From Sphingomonas sp. SORGH_AS_0950 (GTDB taxonomy: Bacteria > Pseudomonadota > Alphaproteobacteria > Sphingomonadales > Sphingomonadaceae): 64,000 nt of DNA. The notes beneath the pieces are model-generated. The model saw nothing but the letters and a program-made list of their open reading frames with translations. It was not told the origin of the DNA and did not search any database. How positions within the stretch are numbered: position 1 is the stretch's first letter; the number at the start of each line of letters is the position of its first letter. This document shows positions 27,143 to 36,310 of the stretch, piece by piece. The stretch lies in the NCBI RefSeq assembly GCF_030818415.1, contig NZ_JAUTAE010000003.1:98167-162166 (forward strand), in the 5' to 3' direction. The position numbers and the translations under genes are program-made.

Positions 27143-28150
27143 TCATTGCCCCTTCACTTTGCGCGTCACGACGTTGGAGACGGTGCCCGTCCTGTCGCTG
27201 CGATCGTTGCGCGACTGCGCTTCATTGTAGATGCACAGGACCGACGTGCCGCGGCGGAGGCGGAGCTGCCGATAGACGGCATGGATCACGACGAAGTCTT
27301 CGCGCACGTCGTAGGGGACGATCGTCTCGGTCCCATCGACGTCAACCGCGAAGATCGACGGGATATCGGCGTGCCCCGGATAGCGCAGCACCGTGAACTC
27401 GCCATTGTCGGAGATTTCGGTCGGTTGCAGCGAGGAATCCCCCTGCACGGTGTAGTTCATGTTCCGCACCCCCTCGATCACCGCGTGATCGAGCGCCGTC
27501 TGGGCGATGTTCGTCTCGATCGCCTTGGCCGCCTGGGCCTCGGCGATCTGCGCTTGAAGCGCGGCCGCCGCGCGCTCTTCGCGGGGATAGCGGAAGCGGA
27601 CACCGTACATCTGCTGCCTGCTGCCGAGCGACAGGTTGAAATGATAGGTCCGGGGCGTGCCGCCAGCATTGGTCACGACGATCAGGTTCGTGCTTGCCGC
27701 CTTTTCGCGCGGCTTGAGGAACAGGATGTTGCCGACCGGTGCGATCTGCCACGACACGGTGTCGCCCAAGGCTGCCTGCGTCACCGTTTCGCCTGGACCG
27801 AACTGGATCTCGATCGCGTGCCGGAAGCTGCCGACGATCGTCACCACCTGGTCGGGATCGTAGTTGACGTTGCGCACGCGCGCATCCTTGGCACCTGACC
27901 GTGGCATTTCGGATGCATAGGCTGGATCGGGTGCCAGCGTGGTTGCCGCAGCGCCAACGACAGAGAACGCGACCAAGCGATGCCAGATCGAGCCTACGCC
28001 GCGCCAGAACCGGCTCCTGGCCCCGCTGTCCGTCACCACCAGCGCGGTCGACGGGGGCGACAGATGCGCGCCGATCTTCTTGTGGAGCGCCGGCAGGAAG
28101 GGGACAACGACCCGTTCGGCATCGTTCGGGGTGTTCGACGGATTGTTCAT
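27143..28150 (-). CDS. virB9: VirB9-type outer-membrane core protein
   Basis: The 335-residue protein contains VNYDPDQVVTIVGSFRHA and the C-terminal VirB9 domain that binds VirB7 (YRQLRLRRGTSVLCIYNE). Unusually, about 55 residues precede the hydrophobic signal-like segment (LVAFSVVGAAATTLAPDPAYAS), which makes it longer than typical VirB9. No better in-frame start was found. The ATG lies 1 bp after the virB8 stop. Confidence 0.92.
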   Translation of the reverse strand: MNNPSNTPNDAERVVVPFLPALHKKIGAHLSPPSTALVVTDSGARSRFWRGVGSIWHRLVAFSVVGAAATTLAPDPAYASEMPRSGAKDARVRNVNYDPDQVVTIVGSFRHAIEIQFGPGETVTQAALGDTVSWQIAPVGNILFLKPREKAASTNLIVVTNAGGTPRTYHFNLSLGSRQQMYGVRFRYPREERAAAALQAQIAEAQAAKAIETNIAQTALDHAVIEGVRNMNYTVQGDSSLQPTEISDNGEFTVLRYPGHADIPSIFAVDVDGTETIVPYDVREDFVVIHAVYRQLRLRRGTSVLCIYNEAQSRNDRSDRTGTVSNVVTRKVKGQ

Positions 28151-28151
28151 G

Positions 28152-28829
28152 TCACGCCTCCGGATCAGAGCGATAATTGACGACCTGGAAGCCGAGCGGA
28201 TTGAGATTGCGGTCCTTCTCGCTTTCGGGCGCCGTCGTGTATCGGAAGGTCAGGATCGCGACCCAGTTCTGCGCGACCGGCGCGTTCTGGCCTAAGGTGA
28301 TGATCTTGGTGAACCGCACCTGCGCCACCTTGGGGCTCAGGAAGCTGATCGATCGGATGGCGATCGAGACGAAGCCTTTGGCGCCATAGACGTTCGACGG
28401 CGCGTTCTCGTTGCTGGCCTCGACGCTATGCAGGTAGCGGGCGCCTTCGGCTTGGTCGCTCATCAGCATGACCGTATAGGCGTTCTCGCGGGCGGCATCG
28501 TTGAGCCAACCTTCCCGCAGCCGCACATATTGCGAAATGAAGTAGCGATTGACCGCTTCCTCATAGGTACGGGGTTGCGGTCCCTTCAGCGCCGTCACGA
28601 TCTGCGTTTCACCAGAGGTCTTGTCGACCCGGATGACGTAGGGCTGTACGCTCTTCAGCGGGGCGAGCATCGCAACGGCCCCGACCGACACCACCGCGAG
28701 TGTGCAGGCTCCGGCCGCTACCCCCCAGGCCAGGCGGCGCGACTGGATCGCGGCCCGCATCCGGTCGTATTCCCATGTTCTTGAGGTCTCGAAATATTTC
28801 TCTTTATCTTCGGCCTTGACCGCGCCCAT
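28152..28829 (-). CDS. virB8: VirB8-type assembly protein
   Basis: The 225-residue protein has a short cytoplasmic tail, one membrane helix (about 34-58) and a periplasmic NTF2-like domain (VIRVDKTSGETQIV, then NRYFISQYVRLREGW). VirB8 nucleates the channel by contacting VirB9, VirB10 and VirB6. Full length. Confidence 0.93.
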   Translation of the reverse strand: MGAVKAEDKEKYFETSRTWEYDRMRAAIQSRRLAWGVAAGACTLAVVSVGAVAMLAPLKSVQPYVIRVDKTSGETQIVTALKGPQPRTYEEAVNRYFISQYVRLREGWLNDAARENAYTVMLMSDQAEGARYLHSVEASNENAPSNVYGAKGFVSIAIRSISFLSPKVAQVRFTKIITLGQNAPVAQNWVAILTFRYTTAPESEKDRNLNPLGFQVVNYRSDPEA

Positions 28830-28843
28830 CGCGTCGCTTCCCG

Positions 28844-29179
28844 TTAGCAGGAGGAATAGGACAGCGCGCGATCCCGCTGGGACAGGCGCGGCGCTGAATG
28901 CGGCGTGTTCATCGCACCTGGTCCGGCCGGAGCTGGCGGAACGTTGCTGGTGCCCGGCCCCGACGAAGGCGCTGGCGCTCCTGTCGCCGGTGCCACCATC
29001 GACTGGCCCGCCCCCTGCTGCGAGGCTGGTAGCGGGACCGGAAGGCTCGGCAGGATCGTCCCATAGAGGTTGGCGGGCCGACGATGCTTCCCATCACACA
29101 CGGCAGCCGGCTTGATGTGACTCCCCGCGCAGCCGCTAAGCGCGGCGGCACTTAACGCTGCGATTGTCAGCCTCTTCAT
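28844..29179 (-). CDS. virB7: Small outer-membrane lipoprotein, VirB7-like
   Basis: The 111-residue protein has a lipoprotein signal (MKRLTIAALSAAALSGC) with lipobox LSGC and a Pro/Ala/Gly-rich mature part. Its place between virB6 and virB8 is where VirB7 is expected. It is longer than the ~45-residue classic VirB7 and shows no further motif, so the assignment rests on the signal and the position. Confidence 0.7.
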   Translation of the reverse strand: MKRLTIAALSAAALSGCAGSHIKPAAVCDGKHRRPANLYGTILPSLPVPLPASQQGAGQSMVAPATGAPAPSSGPGTSNVPPAPAGPGAMNTPHSAPRLSQRDRALSYSSC

Positions 29180-29251
29180 GTGGTCTCCGTTCGTACTTGC
29201 GCCCGGTGGAGGGGCACGGGTTTGTGGGAGGGAAGGGCAGCCGCGCGCCGA

Positions 29252-30310
29252 TCAGGCGCGCCGTGCTGACCCTCCGGTTGCCGTGGAGCCTCCAGCCTGC
29301 CGATTGGCCTGGGTCGCGCGTCGGAACATGAGACGATTGGTCAACATGTTCGCCCCCGTCTGCAGGAAGCCGTGGCCTCCAGACGACGCACCACCCGCAA
29401 TGCCTGCGGCGATCGTCGGCGACTGGAAGAAGAAGATCGAGCCTACGATGTAAATCGCACTGCACGAGAGTGTCGCTACGATCATTACTGCGGCACTCAA
29501 CGTCAGGTATGTATTTTCCATCGTTACGAACGCATCGCCATTACCGATGGAACCCAGGATGCCATCCATTGCGGCCTCCTCGAGGCCAGTGATGAACTTG
29601 GTCATGATCGCCATGACGACCATCAGCAGCACGTAGTTCGCCGTCTGCTTCAGCCAACCATCGAACAGCCATCGCGAAGAGTTGAAGAGGAGGCAGGCAA
29701 GGGCGAGTGGTGCAAGCGCAACGCAGATCGCGACCGAAAGCTTGGCGAAGATGACGATGCAGAAACCGATGGAGGCAGAGAGAAAAGCAAACACGTAGAG
29801 GATGGCGATGCAGGCATAGGTGATGACCGAGCAGGTCATCTGGATGATCGGTGTACGAAAGTCGGTGAGGCCCCGCGATGATTGGGCCTGGACCTTCGTA
29901 TTGGCGTCCACCATCCGCTCTGCGAGCTTGCCCGTGTCCGAGACATAGGTATCGAACGTCGTACCGGGGTTGGTCACCGGAGTGCCGGATCCTGCGGCAA
30001 TGATCTCGCTCGGCAGGTTCGTGGCAATGTTGACGACGAACACCGAGTAGCCGACGGCACTTGCCGCCGCGAGCGCGAACCCGACCTTCCCCGCCTGAAA
30101 AACCAGTTCGCGCATAGGTGCTTGAATCGCACCACGCAGCACGGCAAATCCCAGAAGCAGAAAATAGATCGTCGCTGCCAGCGCGAGAGGCGCAGCAACG
30201 AAAGCTACCAGCCCCGACCCGAAGCTCGCAACCGATGTGGCGATGGCGCTTTCCACATACGAATACATCGTCGTGAACAACGTCATGATATTAGGTGGGG
30301 CGGAAGTCAT
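29252..30310 (-). CDS. virB6: VirB6/TrbL-type membrane protein
   Basis: The 352-residue polytopic inner-membrane protein has at least six hydrophobic helices and the conserved central region with a Trp (SSRWLFDGWLKQTANYVLLM). It forms part of the DNA path through the inner membrane. The C-terminus is charged and Gly/Ala-rich. There is no strong ribosome site for the first ATG; a second ATG eight codons in is possible. Confidence 0.9.
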   Translation of the reverse strand: MTSAPPNIMTLFTTMYSYVESAIATSVASFGSGLVAFVAAPLALAATIYFLLLGFAVLRGAIQAPMRELVFQAGKVGFALAAASAVGYSVFVVNIATNLPSEIIAAGSGTPVTNPGTTFDTYVSDTGKLAERMVDANTKVQAQSSRGLTDFRTPIIQMTCSVITYACIAILYVFAFLSASIGFCIVIFAKLSVAICVALAPLALACLLFNSSRWLFDGWLKQTANYVLLMVVMAIMTKFITGLEEAAMDGILGSIGNGDAFVTMENTYLTLSAAVMIVATLSCSAIYIVGSIFFFQSPTIAAGIAGGASSGGHGFLQTGANMLTNRLMFRRATQANRQAGGSTATGGSARRA

Positions 30311-30354
30311 TAATCGAACCTATCTGAGACCGATCTGCATAATGGACACGCCGC

Positions 30355-30624
30355 CTACTTCCGGATTGTGTTTGCCTTGAAGAAGTCGGATGCCTTTTTG
30401 CCCTCTGCGGCTTGAGTAACGGAGATGGTGGCGTCCCGCGTCGTCGAGCACTTTCGTGCCTTTTCGTCCGCTTCCAGATGGCTATATTCGCCCGAGTCAC
30501 ATTTTGACTGCCAAGTGGCGAGCATCTCTCGATTATCGATCAACTCCTGTGCCGTCGGAGCCGCAACCTCTTGTTGGCACCCACAGACAGTCAATAGCGC
30601 CAAAATCGGGATGAGATTTTTCAT
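30355..30624 (-). CDS. EexN-like lipoprotein (possible entry exclusion)
   Basis: The 89-residue protein has a lipobox (LLTVCGC) and a compact body with two further cysteines (SKCDSGEY, ARKCSTT), like EexN proteins that block conjugation into a cell already holding the plasmid. It lies between virB5 and virB6. Its last nine residues, FFKANTIRK, are the same as the last nine of the VirB5 protein directly upstream although the codons differ. Confidence 0.65.
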   Translation of the reverse strand: MKNLIPILALLTVCGCQQEVAAPTAQELIDNREMLATWQSKCDSGEYSHLEADEKARKCSTTRDATISVTQAAEGKKASDFFKANTIRK

Positions 30625-30626
30625 GG

Positions 30627-31349
30627 TTATTTCCTGATCGTATTCGCTTTGAAAAACGCCGCCTCATTTCGCCCAGCAGAGACTTGAGCCGCACTAGCCT
30701 GCAGATTGGCTTCGCCGGACTGAGCCATTTGTAGAGCCTGCATCTTCAGCATATCGTTCTGAAGCTGCGCCTGCTCGACGGCGATCCGCGCCTGGAGATC
30801 CATGACGTCTTTCGGATCCTTGGCACTCGAGAGCTGTTCGCGAAGCTGGTCGAGCCCCTGCATCCGGGTTTGTGATACGGCCAGCGTGTTTTCGCCCAGC
30901 GCGGCCATCGTTGCGGCTGAACCCGTCGCGTCCCTCAAGGCCGCACTGTACGCGGCGTCGGCATCCGACCCTGACGACGACAGCTTGTATCGGGACTGGA
31001 TATTCGAGGCGAGGCCGCCCAGCGCGCCGAGCTGCGAGAAGTCGCCCTTGAGGAGGGTCGCGGCGTCGATCGTCGTGTTGGGCAGGATGTTGCGCACCTG
31101 GCTGTTGAGGAGCTGGGTCGCGATCGCGTTGACGTTCGTGAGCTTCGACAGCGAGTTGAAGGTGTCCGCCGCCTGTTGGATCTGCTGGCGCCCCTGATCG
31201 ACCATCGTCAGCGTCTGTTTCGCCGTCTGTAGCGCCTGCAAATAGGTCGTCGTGTCGAACACGGGGATGCCCTGCGCCGCAGCGGGTGACGCGAAGGCGG
31301 CGAGCGCGACGGGCGCGCTCGCAACCATGATAATGCGCTTGAACGACAT
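30627..31349 (-). CDS. virB5: VirB5-type minor pilus protein
   Basis: The ATG at 31349 has AGGAGGAG just upstream, giving 240 residues with a signal peptide ending SPAAAQG. The mature part is helical, Gln/Ala-rich (TMVDQGRQQIQQAADTFNSL), as in VirB5 pilus-tip proteins that contact recipient cells. An earlier start at 31418 would overlap virB4 and lose the signal. The C-terminus FFKANTIRK is shared with the next gene product. Confidence 0.88.
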   Translation of the reverse strand: MSFKRIIMVASAPVALAAFASPAAAQGIPVFDTTTYLQALQTAKQTLTMVDQGRQQIQQAADTFNSLSKLTNVNAIATQLLNSQVRNILPNTTIDAATLLKGDFSQLGALGGLASNIQSRYKLSSSGSDADAAYSAALRDATGSAATMAALGENTLAVSQTRMQGLDQLREQLSSAKDPKDVMDLQARIAVEQAQLQNDMLKMQALQMAQSGEANLQASAAQVSAGRNEAAFFKANTIRK

Positions 31350-31350
31350 G

Positions 31351-33717
31351 TCAGCTCCTCCTCTGATTGGCGTAGAAGTGCGGCAGCCACGCCGCTGGAT
31401 CGCTGCCCGCCGCGGCAATGGCCTCCTCCATGGCGACGAGGGTTTCCTCGCGACCCGACAGCACCTTCAGCTCGTTGTGCATGCCGCTGAGGTCGAGCTG
31501 CGCGACGACCGACGTGTGGCCCTGTTTGACGAGAAACGTGCGGCTCTCCGGCGTCAGATCCTCTCGGATCAGCCGATATTCCGCCTCCGTCAGGCCCAGC
31601 CCGTCGATATAATCCGACCGCTTCGCCTCCGAATTGGGGAGAAGGATCTTGGTCGCCGTCTGTTCGATGATCGCGCTCGCGATCGGTGATCGCAGGGCAT
31701 CGGCCGGCGACTGAGTGCCGAACACCATGAAGGCGTTGCGCTTGCGGAAGGTCTTGAGCCCATCCTTCGCAAAGGCCCGGAACGCATCATCCTCGAGCGC
31801 CTTCCAGAACTCGTCGACGTCGACCACCACGCGCTGCCCGTCGAGCAATTCGTTCACCCGGTGGAACAGGTAGAGCATCGTCGGCGTGCGGATCTCCGGG
31901 TTCTCCAGAAAGTCCGTCATGTCGAAACCGACGAACTGCGCCGCCAGCGACACCTCGTCGCGCGGGCCGTCGAAGGCCCACCCCAGCGGCCCGCCCAGGC
32001 ACCAGCGTTCCAGCCGCGCCCCGATGCCCTCCGCGTCCGCATATCCCAGCATCTCGCGCAGGGCACTGAACGAGCGCGCCTCGGCGGGAAGCCGCATCAC
32101 GGCGTCGATCCCCTCGTCGATCAATCGCTCTTCGGCGACGCTCAGCGGACGGTTCTCCCGCCGCACGAGCACCCGGATGAACTGGCGCAGGAAGCCGATA
32201 TTGGCGGCGCTCGCCGTCAAGCCCTTCAACGGGGCAAAGCCGGTCGGCTCGCCGTTGCGCAGGCTGAGGTACGTGCCGCCACAGGCGCGCACGAAGATCT
32301 CGGCGCCGCGGTCCTTGTCGAAGAACACCTGTTTCGCGCCGGTCTTCTCGAGCTGCGCCTGGAGGAAATTCTGAAGGACGGTCTTGCCGCCCCCCGTCGG
32401 GCCGATGATGAGCGTATGCCCGACATCCGCACGATGGAAGTTGAACCAGTAGGACGACCCGGCGCGGGTCTTGAGCAGCGTGACCGCTTGACCCCAGTGG
32501 TTGTCCGACTTGTGACCCGCCGGGAAGGTGTAGAAGGGGCTCAGCGCCGCGAAATTCCGGCTGTTCACCACCGCCGGCCGCGCCCGCATCTTGAAGTTGC
32601 CCGGAAGCTGCGCCCAGAAGGCGGCCTCCAGCGCGACGTCCTCCCGCGCCATCACCATGCCGGTGTCGGCCGCGGCCGAACGCGCGATCGACAGCCGTTC
32701 CAGCAGCCGCTTCGGATTGTCGTCGATGACCGCGATCGACAGATGGTGTTCCCCCATCGCGAAGCAGTTCTGCATGAGGTCATCGACACCGTCGAGCAGC
32801 TCCTCCGCCTGGCTGACGCCGGCATCGTCCGAGGACACCATCTGCTTGTATTTCTTGGTAAAACGCTCGCTCGCGACCGATTTCACCAGCGGCGCGAAGC
32901 TCTGGGTCAGCACGAACGGAAAATCGAGTGTCAGCAGGCTGTTGAATTGGCCCGTCCGCGTCGACGCCACATATTCGCGGATGCCGAACATCCCGAGATA
33001 ATGCGACGTGTGCGGCAGCCGGATCTCGGCCGCTTCACGCCCGAAGACGATGCGCGAGGTATAGAGCGCCTGCCCGAGCCGCCCGTTCAGCAGCGGCACG
33101 CGGATGCGGTCGCCGGTCAAGATGAAGTGCAGCACCTCCATCGGTTGCGAAAACAGCACGCCGTTGCGGCTGTAGATCGACAGCGGCTCCGGCGAGACCT
33201 GCGCCAGGAGCTTCTCGAAGTCGCGGCACTTGTCGGCCATGATCTTCAGCGCGGCATCGTCGATCTCCGCGCTGGCCGTCCGCTTCGCGAAGAGCCGCAT
33301 CAACTGATCGGTCGCCATCTTGGATGGGCGCACGACGATCGTGACGTAGAACTCGTTGTGGTAAAGGGTTTTTTCTTTCAGCGCGTCGGCATATTTCTGC
33401 TGCAACCCCCGCGCGAAGTCCGAGTAAAACGTGCCGTCGAGCACCGGATCCGTCGCGGTGCGCACCAGATGCGTCCACAGCGCGACCCGATCGTCCCCGA
33501 TCGTCCGCCAAGCGACGTTGAGCTTGTTGTGCCAGCTATTGAGATCCGAAATGTCGCTCGTCTCGAACGGCCGCCCATCGACGCGGTACATGCGCATGAG
33601 CGAGCCGTCTTCGAGCGCCACGACCGTATCGTCGACATGCCGCGTATAGGGGATGAACTTGATGTCATCTTCTTCGCGCCGGGCGATCTTCTTATGCTTG
33701 AGCTTGAACTCAGTCAT
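31351..33717 (-). CDS. virB4: VirB4-type secretion ATPase
   Basis: From ATG 33717 the protein has 788 residues. Walker A is IGPTGGGKTVL (438-448), and Walker B reads VVVDVDEFWKAL. Size and motifs fit the large ATPase that drives pilin extraction and channel assembly. The start overlaps the virB3 stop by 8 bp. A longer frame opening at 33843 lies within virB3 and is rejected. Confidence 0.95.
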   Translation of the reverse strand: MTEFKLKHKKIARREEDDIKFIPYTRHVDDTVVALEDGSLMRMYRVDGRPFETSDISDLNSWHNKLNVAWRTIGDDRVALWTHLVRTATDPVLDGTFYSDFARGLQQKYADALKEKTLYHNEFYVTIVVRPSKMATDQLMRLFAKRTASAEIDDAALKIMADKCRDFEKLLAQVSPEPLSIYSRNGVLFSQPMEVLHFILTGDRIRVPLLNGRLGQALYTSRIVFGREAAEIRLPHTSHYLGMFGIREYVASTRTGQFNSLLTLDFPFVLTQSFAPLVKSVASERFTKKYKQMVSSDDAGVSQAEELLDGVDDLMQNCFAMGEHHLSIAVIDDNPKRLLERLSIARSAAADTGMVMAREDVALEAAFWAQLPGNFKMRARPAVVNSRNFAALSPFYTFPAGHKSDNHWGQAVTLLKTRAGSSYWFNFHRADVGHTLIIGPTGGGKTVLQNFLQAQLEKTGAKQVFFDKDRGAEIFVRACGGTYLSLRNGEPTGFAPLKGLTASAANIGFLRQFIRVLVRRENRPLSVAEERLIDEGIDAVMRLPAEARSFSALREMLGYADAEGIGARLERWCLGGPLGWAFDGPRDEVSLAAQFVGFDMTDFLENPEIRTPTMLYLFHRVNELLDGQRVVVDVDEFWKALEDDAFRAFAKDGLKTFRKRNAFMVFGTQSPADALRSPIASAIIEQTATKILLPNSEAKRSDYIDGLGLTEAEYRLIREDLTPESRTFLVKQGHTSVVAQLDLSGMHNELKVLSGREETLVAMEEAIAAAGSDPAAWLPHFYANQRRS

Positions 33718-34045
33718 TGCCGAACTGCTTCCGCCGCACGCCCTTGGCGAGACGGACGGGAGAATAGCTCCCGCCGCCCCAGAATTTGCGGTTTTTCGAG
33801 ATGAAGCCGGTCTTGAACCACAAGCCCCAAAGCCGAAAGGCATTGAAGTCGTAGTGACAGATCATCCGCGCCGGAAAGTAGAGCGCGCCGAACAAGGCCA
33901 GCGGGTAGAAGGGATTGTGAAAAACTCCCCAGGTCACCATGCAGACCATGATGATTGGCAGGATCGCCTCGAGCGGCAGTCCCATGAACACCGACGGCCT
34001 GGTCAGGGCGAGGAAGACCTTGTCCTCGGCGAGCTTGTCGTCCAT
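33710..34045 (-). CDS. virB3: VirB3-type inner-membrane protein
   Basis: The 111-residue protein shows the family start (LALTRPSVFMGLP) and two adjacent membrane helices (about 27-58), followed by YDFNAFRLWGLW. VirB3 works with VirB4 in pilus assembly and is sometimes fused to it; here the genes overlap by 8 bp. Full length. Confidence 0.92.
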   Translation of the reverse strand: MDDKLAEDKVFLALTRPSVFMGLPLEAILPIIMVCMVTWGVFHNPFYPLALFGALYFPARMICHYDFNAFRLWGLWFKTGFISKNRKFWGGGSYSPVRLAKGVRRKQFGND

Positions 34046-34046
34046 G

Positions 34047-34382
34047 TCAGGCCGACCCGCCCATCCATCCGACGATCGTCGCGGCCGAGAAGATGATGCC
34101 GATCCCGATCAGCACCGTGACCGCCTTGCCCCAATCCATCCGCCCGGTCAGTTTGGCATAGCCGACGGCCATGACGGCGATCACACCGACCACCGAGGCG
34201 ATCGTCACCATCCACTGCCGAATGGTGTTGAGGCCGGTCTGGATGGCGGTGCCGTCCTGCGCGAGCGCCGGCTGGGCGATCGCCATCAGAGCCACGACGC
34301 CGGCGACGCCGACGACTTGCCGGGCGCGGGCGTCGGACAGCATCCGTCCCATGTTGCGGGAAATTTCCATACGGGTCTCCAT
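34047..34382 (-). CDS. virB2: VirB2-type pilin
   Basis: The 111-residue precursor has a long signal peptide ending at ALAQDG and a mature ~70-residue part with two hydrophobic helices (TIASVVGVIAVMAVGYAKL and VTVLIGIGIIFSAATIVGW). This is the TrbC/VirB2 pilin layout. It lies 1 bp before virB3. Confidence 0.9.
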   Translation of the reverse strand: METRMEISRNMGRMLSDARARQVVGVAGVVALMAIAQPALAQDGTAIQTGLNTIRQWMVTIASVVGVIAVMAVGYAKLTGRMDWGKAVTVLIGIGIIFSAATIVGWMGGSA

Positions 34383-34391
34383 GGCTTGCGA

Positions 34392-35696
34392 TTACCTCTC
34401 CAGGTCTGGGGTGATGGGTGCAGGCTCGATGTGCCGGACGGGGGTCGGTTCCCGAACCGACACGTCAAGGCCGCGCCGAAGCACGTCCGAGATCATCTGG
34501 CGGCTTTCGAGGGCCGCGGCGGTCGTTTGACCCACGTCACCGTCGAATACCTCGCCGAGGTGCCGTTCCATCACGGACTGCACCTCAAGCGCGTTGGCGA
34601 GGCGTGGCTCGGCCGCAATCCGCTCGGCCGTACCGTGCATGAACAGATCGGCGAGCACGTCGCCCTCGTGGCGGCGCTCCGTATCGATGGGCCGGCCGTC
34701 ATCGCGGCCGTCCGGCGTTTCCGGGGCCGGGCCACGCTCGGTCGCGATCCTCGCCTCCGCATCGTCCCGGTACGCGCGATTGGCTTGCACGTCGGACGCG
34801 GGCACCTCCTGCCTCATCTCGTGTCGGTTCGGCCCCGAGCGAAGGAGATCGATCGCGTCGGCGATCTCGCCGTCCCACGCATCCGCGCTGGCCAACCTGC
34901 GCAGGTCGTTCGGCTCATGCCCGGCTCTGGAGAAGGCGGCGACCAGCGTCTCGCTTTCGAGCACCCGGTTGAGCGCTTCGCCAAGCGCCTCGCCGTTGGC
35001 GGACAGTCGCTCGGACTGAAGCGCCCGTTCCACCGGTGACATATCGTCGCGGACATTCTCCGCGAGCGTTTTGCGGTCCTGCGTATAAGCGCTGAGCGTC
35101 AGCAGCAGCCGTTCGTCGTCGGACGACAGCTCGACGCTCACCTCCCGCCCGCCGGCCGGCGCACCGCTCCGCTCGGCATCGCCGGGGCGGACCGCAGGAT
35201 CGGGCTCCGACACGGGCGGCACCTGCTCCGCGGGCGGCACCGTCCGGGCGGCATCGCGCTCGCGTCGGCCTGCGTCTTCGCGACGCAGCGCGTCCATCTT
35301 CGCCAATTCCTCGAACGTCGGCTCATACCCGCGCACGGCGAGCCCTTCGCGCGTGCCCGCTGCCCATACCGCCTTGCGGAACTCGGGTGATCCATCGACA
35401 TCGATCCCCTCCCAGCCATTGTGCCTGGCGATCGTCACCAGCGCCGCGACGGTCTCGGGATCCTGGCAACGCGCGACGATCCGGTCGCCGTTCCCCAAAA
35501 TCTCGATTGAGGGATTGTCGCGATCGCCGGGCAGGAACAATCCGATCCGCCGATCGGTGCTGTCGGCGCCGGGGATGATCCGGACTTCGTACTGGCGGCG
35601 CAAATCCGCTGGAATCCGGAAACCCGCCTGCTCGACCGGCTCGGTTTGAGGTTCGACATCGCGGCCAGCCCGCGTCACGATGTTCTCGGCGCTCAT
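34392..35696 (-). CDS. LPD7-domain protein in the transfer operon
   Basis: The 434-residue protein starts at ATG 35696, overlapping the virB1 stop. Residues 60-130 hold the pattern of the large polyvalent-protein LPD7 domain (GWEGIDVDGSPEFRKAVW, then AVRGYEPTFEELAKMDALRR). The C-terminal 300 residues are charged and helical. LPD7 is usually attached to relaxases or conjugative polyproteins; here it is free between virB1 and virB2. Role unknown, perhaps DNA processing or a transferred protein. Confidence 0.7.
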   Translation of the reverse strand: MSAENIVTRAGRDVEPQTEPVEQAGFRIPADLRRQYEVRIIPGADSTDRRIGLFLPGDRDNPSIEILGNGDRIVARCQDPETVAALVTIARHNGWEGIDVDGSPEFRKAVWAAGTREGLAVRGYEPTFEELAKMDALRREDAGRRERDAARTVPPAEQVPPVSEPDPAVRPGDAERSGAPAGGREVSVELSSDDERLLLTLSAYTQDRKTLAENVRDDMSPVERALQSERLSANGEALGEALNRVLESETLVAAFSRAGHEPNDLRRLASADAWDGEIADAIDLLRSGPNRHEMRQEVPASDVQANRAYRDDAEARIATERGPAPETPDGRDDGRPIDTERRHEGDVLADLFMHGTAERIAAEPRLANALEVQSVMERHLGEVFDGDVGQTTAAALESRQMISDVLRRGLDVSVREPTPVRHIEPAPITPDLER

Positions 35697-36310
35697 TTGA
35701 ACACCTCGATGCTGGTGGAAGCGACCTGCCCGACGACCCAGTTCTCCTCGGCGGCCACCGCCTTGGTCGGCTTGCGGACCGCCGCGGTGACAACCGGAGA
35801 AGCGGGGTTGGGCGGCGAGCCGGGGACGGGCGGAGGTGCCTCGATCGCCCCCATGCCGGCAGCGGCCGCCCACACGCGGCCGACATAGCCGTTGCGAAAT
35901 CCCCGGGTGAGCGTGCCGGTATTGTAGAGCGAATAGGTCGCCGAGATCGCATCCAGGCCGGCGTAGTGCTTGCTCGCAAGGCTGTAGCCGTCTTGCAGCA
36001 CCAACGACGCCAGCCGCAGGTTCGTGCAGGGCTCGAAGACCTGTTCGACGGTCACGCCGAGACGGGCGAAATTGGCCGAATTGATTTGGGCGAGGCCGAC
36101 GTCGACGGTGAGCCCCTTCGCCATGTATCGGCGAACCAGCGCCGCGCCCTCCGCGACCGAGCCGGCGCGGACGCGCGGACCATGGTTGACGTTGATCGAC
36201 AGATCGTCGCCGCCACTCTCCGTCATGACGAGCGGCACCACCGCTTCCGTCGCAACGTCGGGTGCGCATTGCTGCGCCAGCAGCGTGATGGCGGCGACGC
36301 TATGGATCAT
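35693..36310 (-). CDS. virB1: VirB1-type lytic transglycosylase
   Basis: From ATG 36310 it has 205 residues with TESGGDDLSIN (catalytic Glu of the SLT fold), GLAQINSANF and YSLYNTG, all typical of VirB1. It thins peptidoglycan so the channel can be built. The N-terminus is hydrophobic but short. It overlaps its neighbours by 4 bp on both sides. Confidence 0.9.
   Translation of the reverse strand: MIHSVAAITLLAQQCAPDVATEAVVPLVMTESGGDDLSINVNHGPRVRAGSVAEGAALVRRYMAKGLTVDVGLAQINSANFARLGVTVEQVFEPCTNLRLASLVLQDGYSLASKHYAGLDAISATYSLYNTGTLTRGFRNGYVGRVWAAAAGMGAIEAPPPVPGSPPNPASPVVTAAVRKPTKAVAAEENWVVGQVASTSIEVFK

Noticed and set aside
31861..33804. Plus-strand open frame of 647 codons opposite virB4
   Set aside because: Antisense shadow of virB4; low-complexity charged translation and no ribosome site.
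34392..36269. Single long frame of 625 codons
   Set aside because: The upstream 191 codons lie over virB1 in another frame; the true start is ATG 35696.
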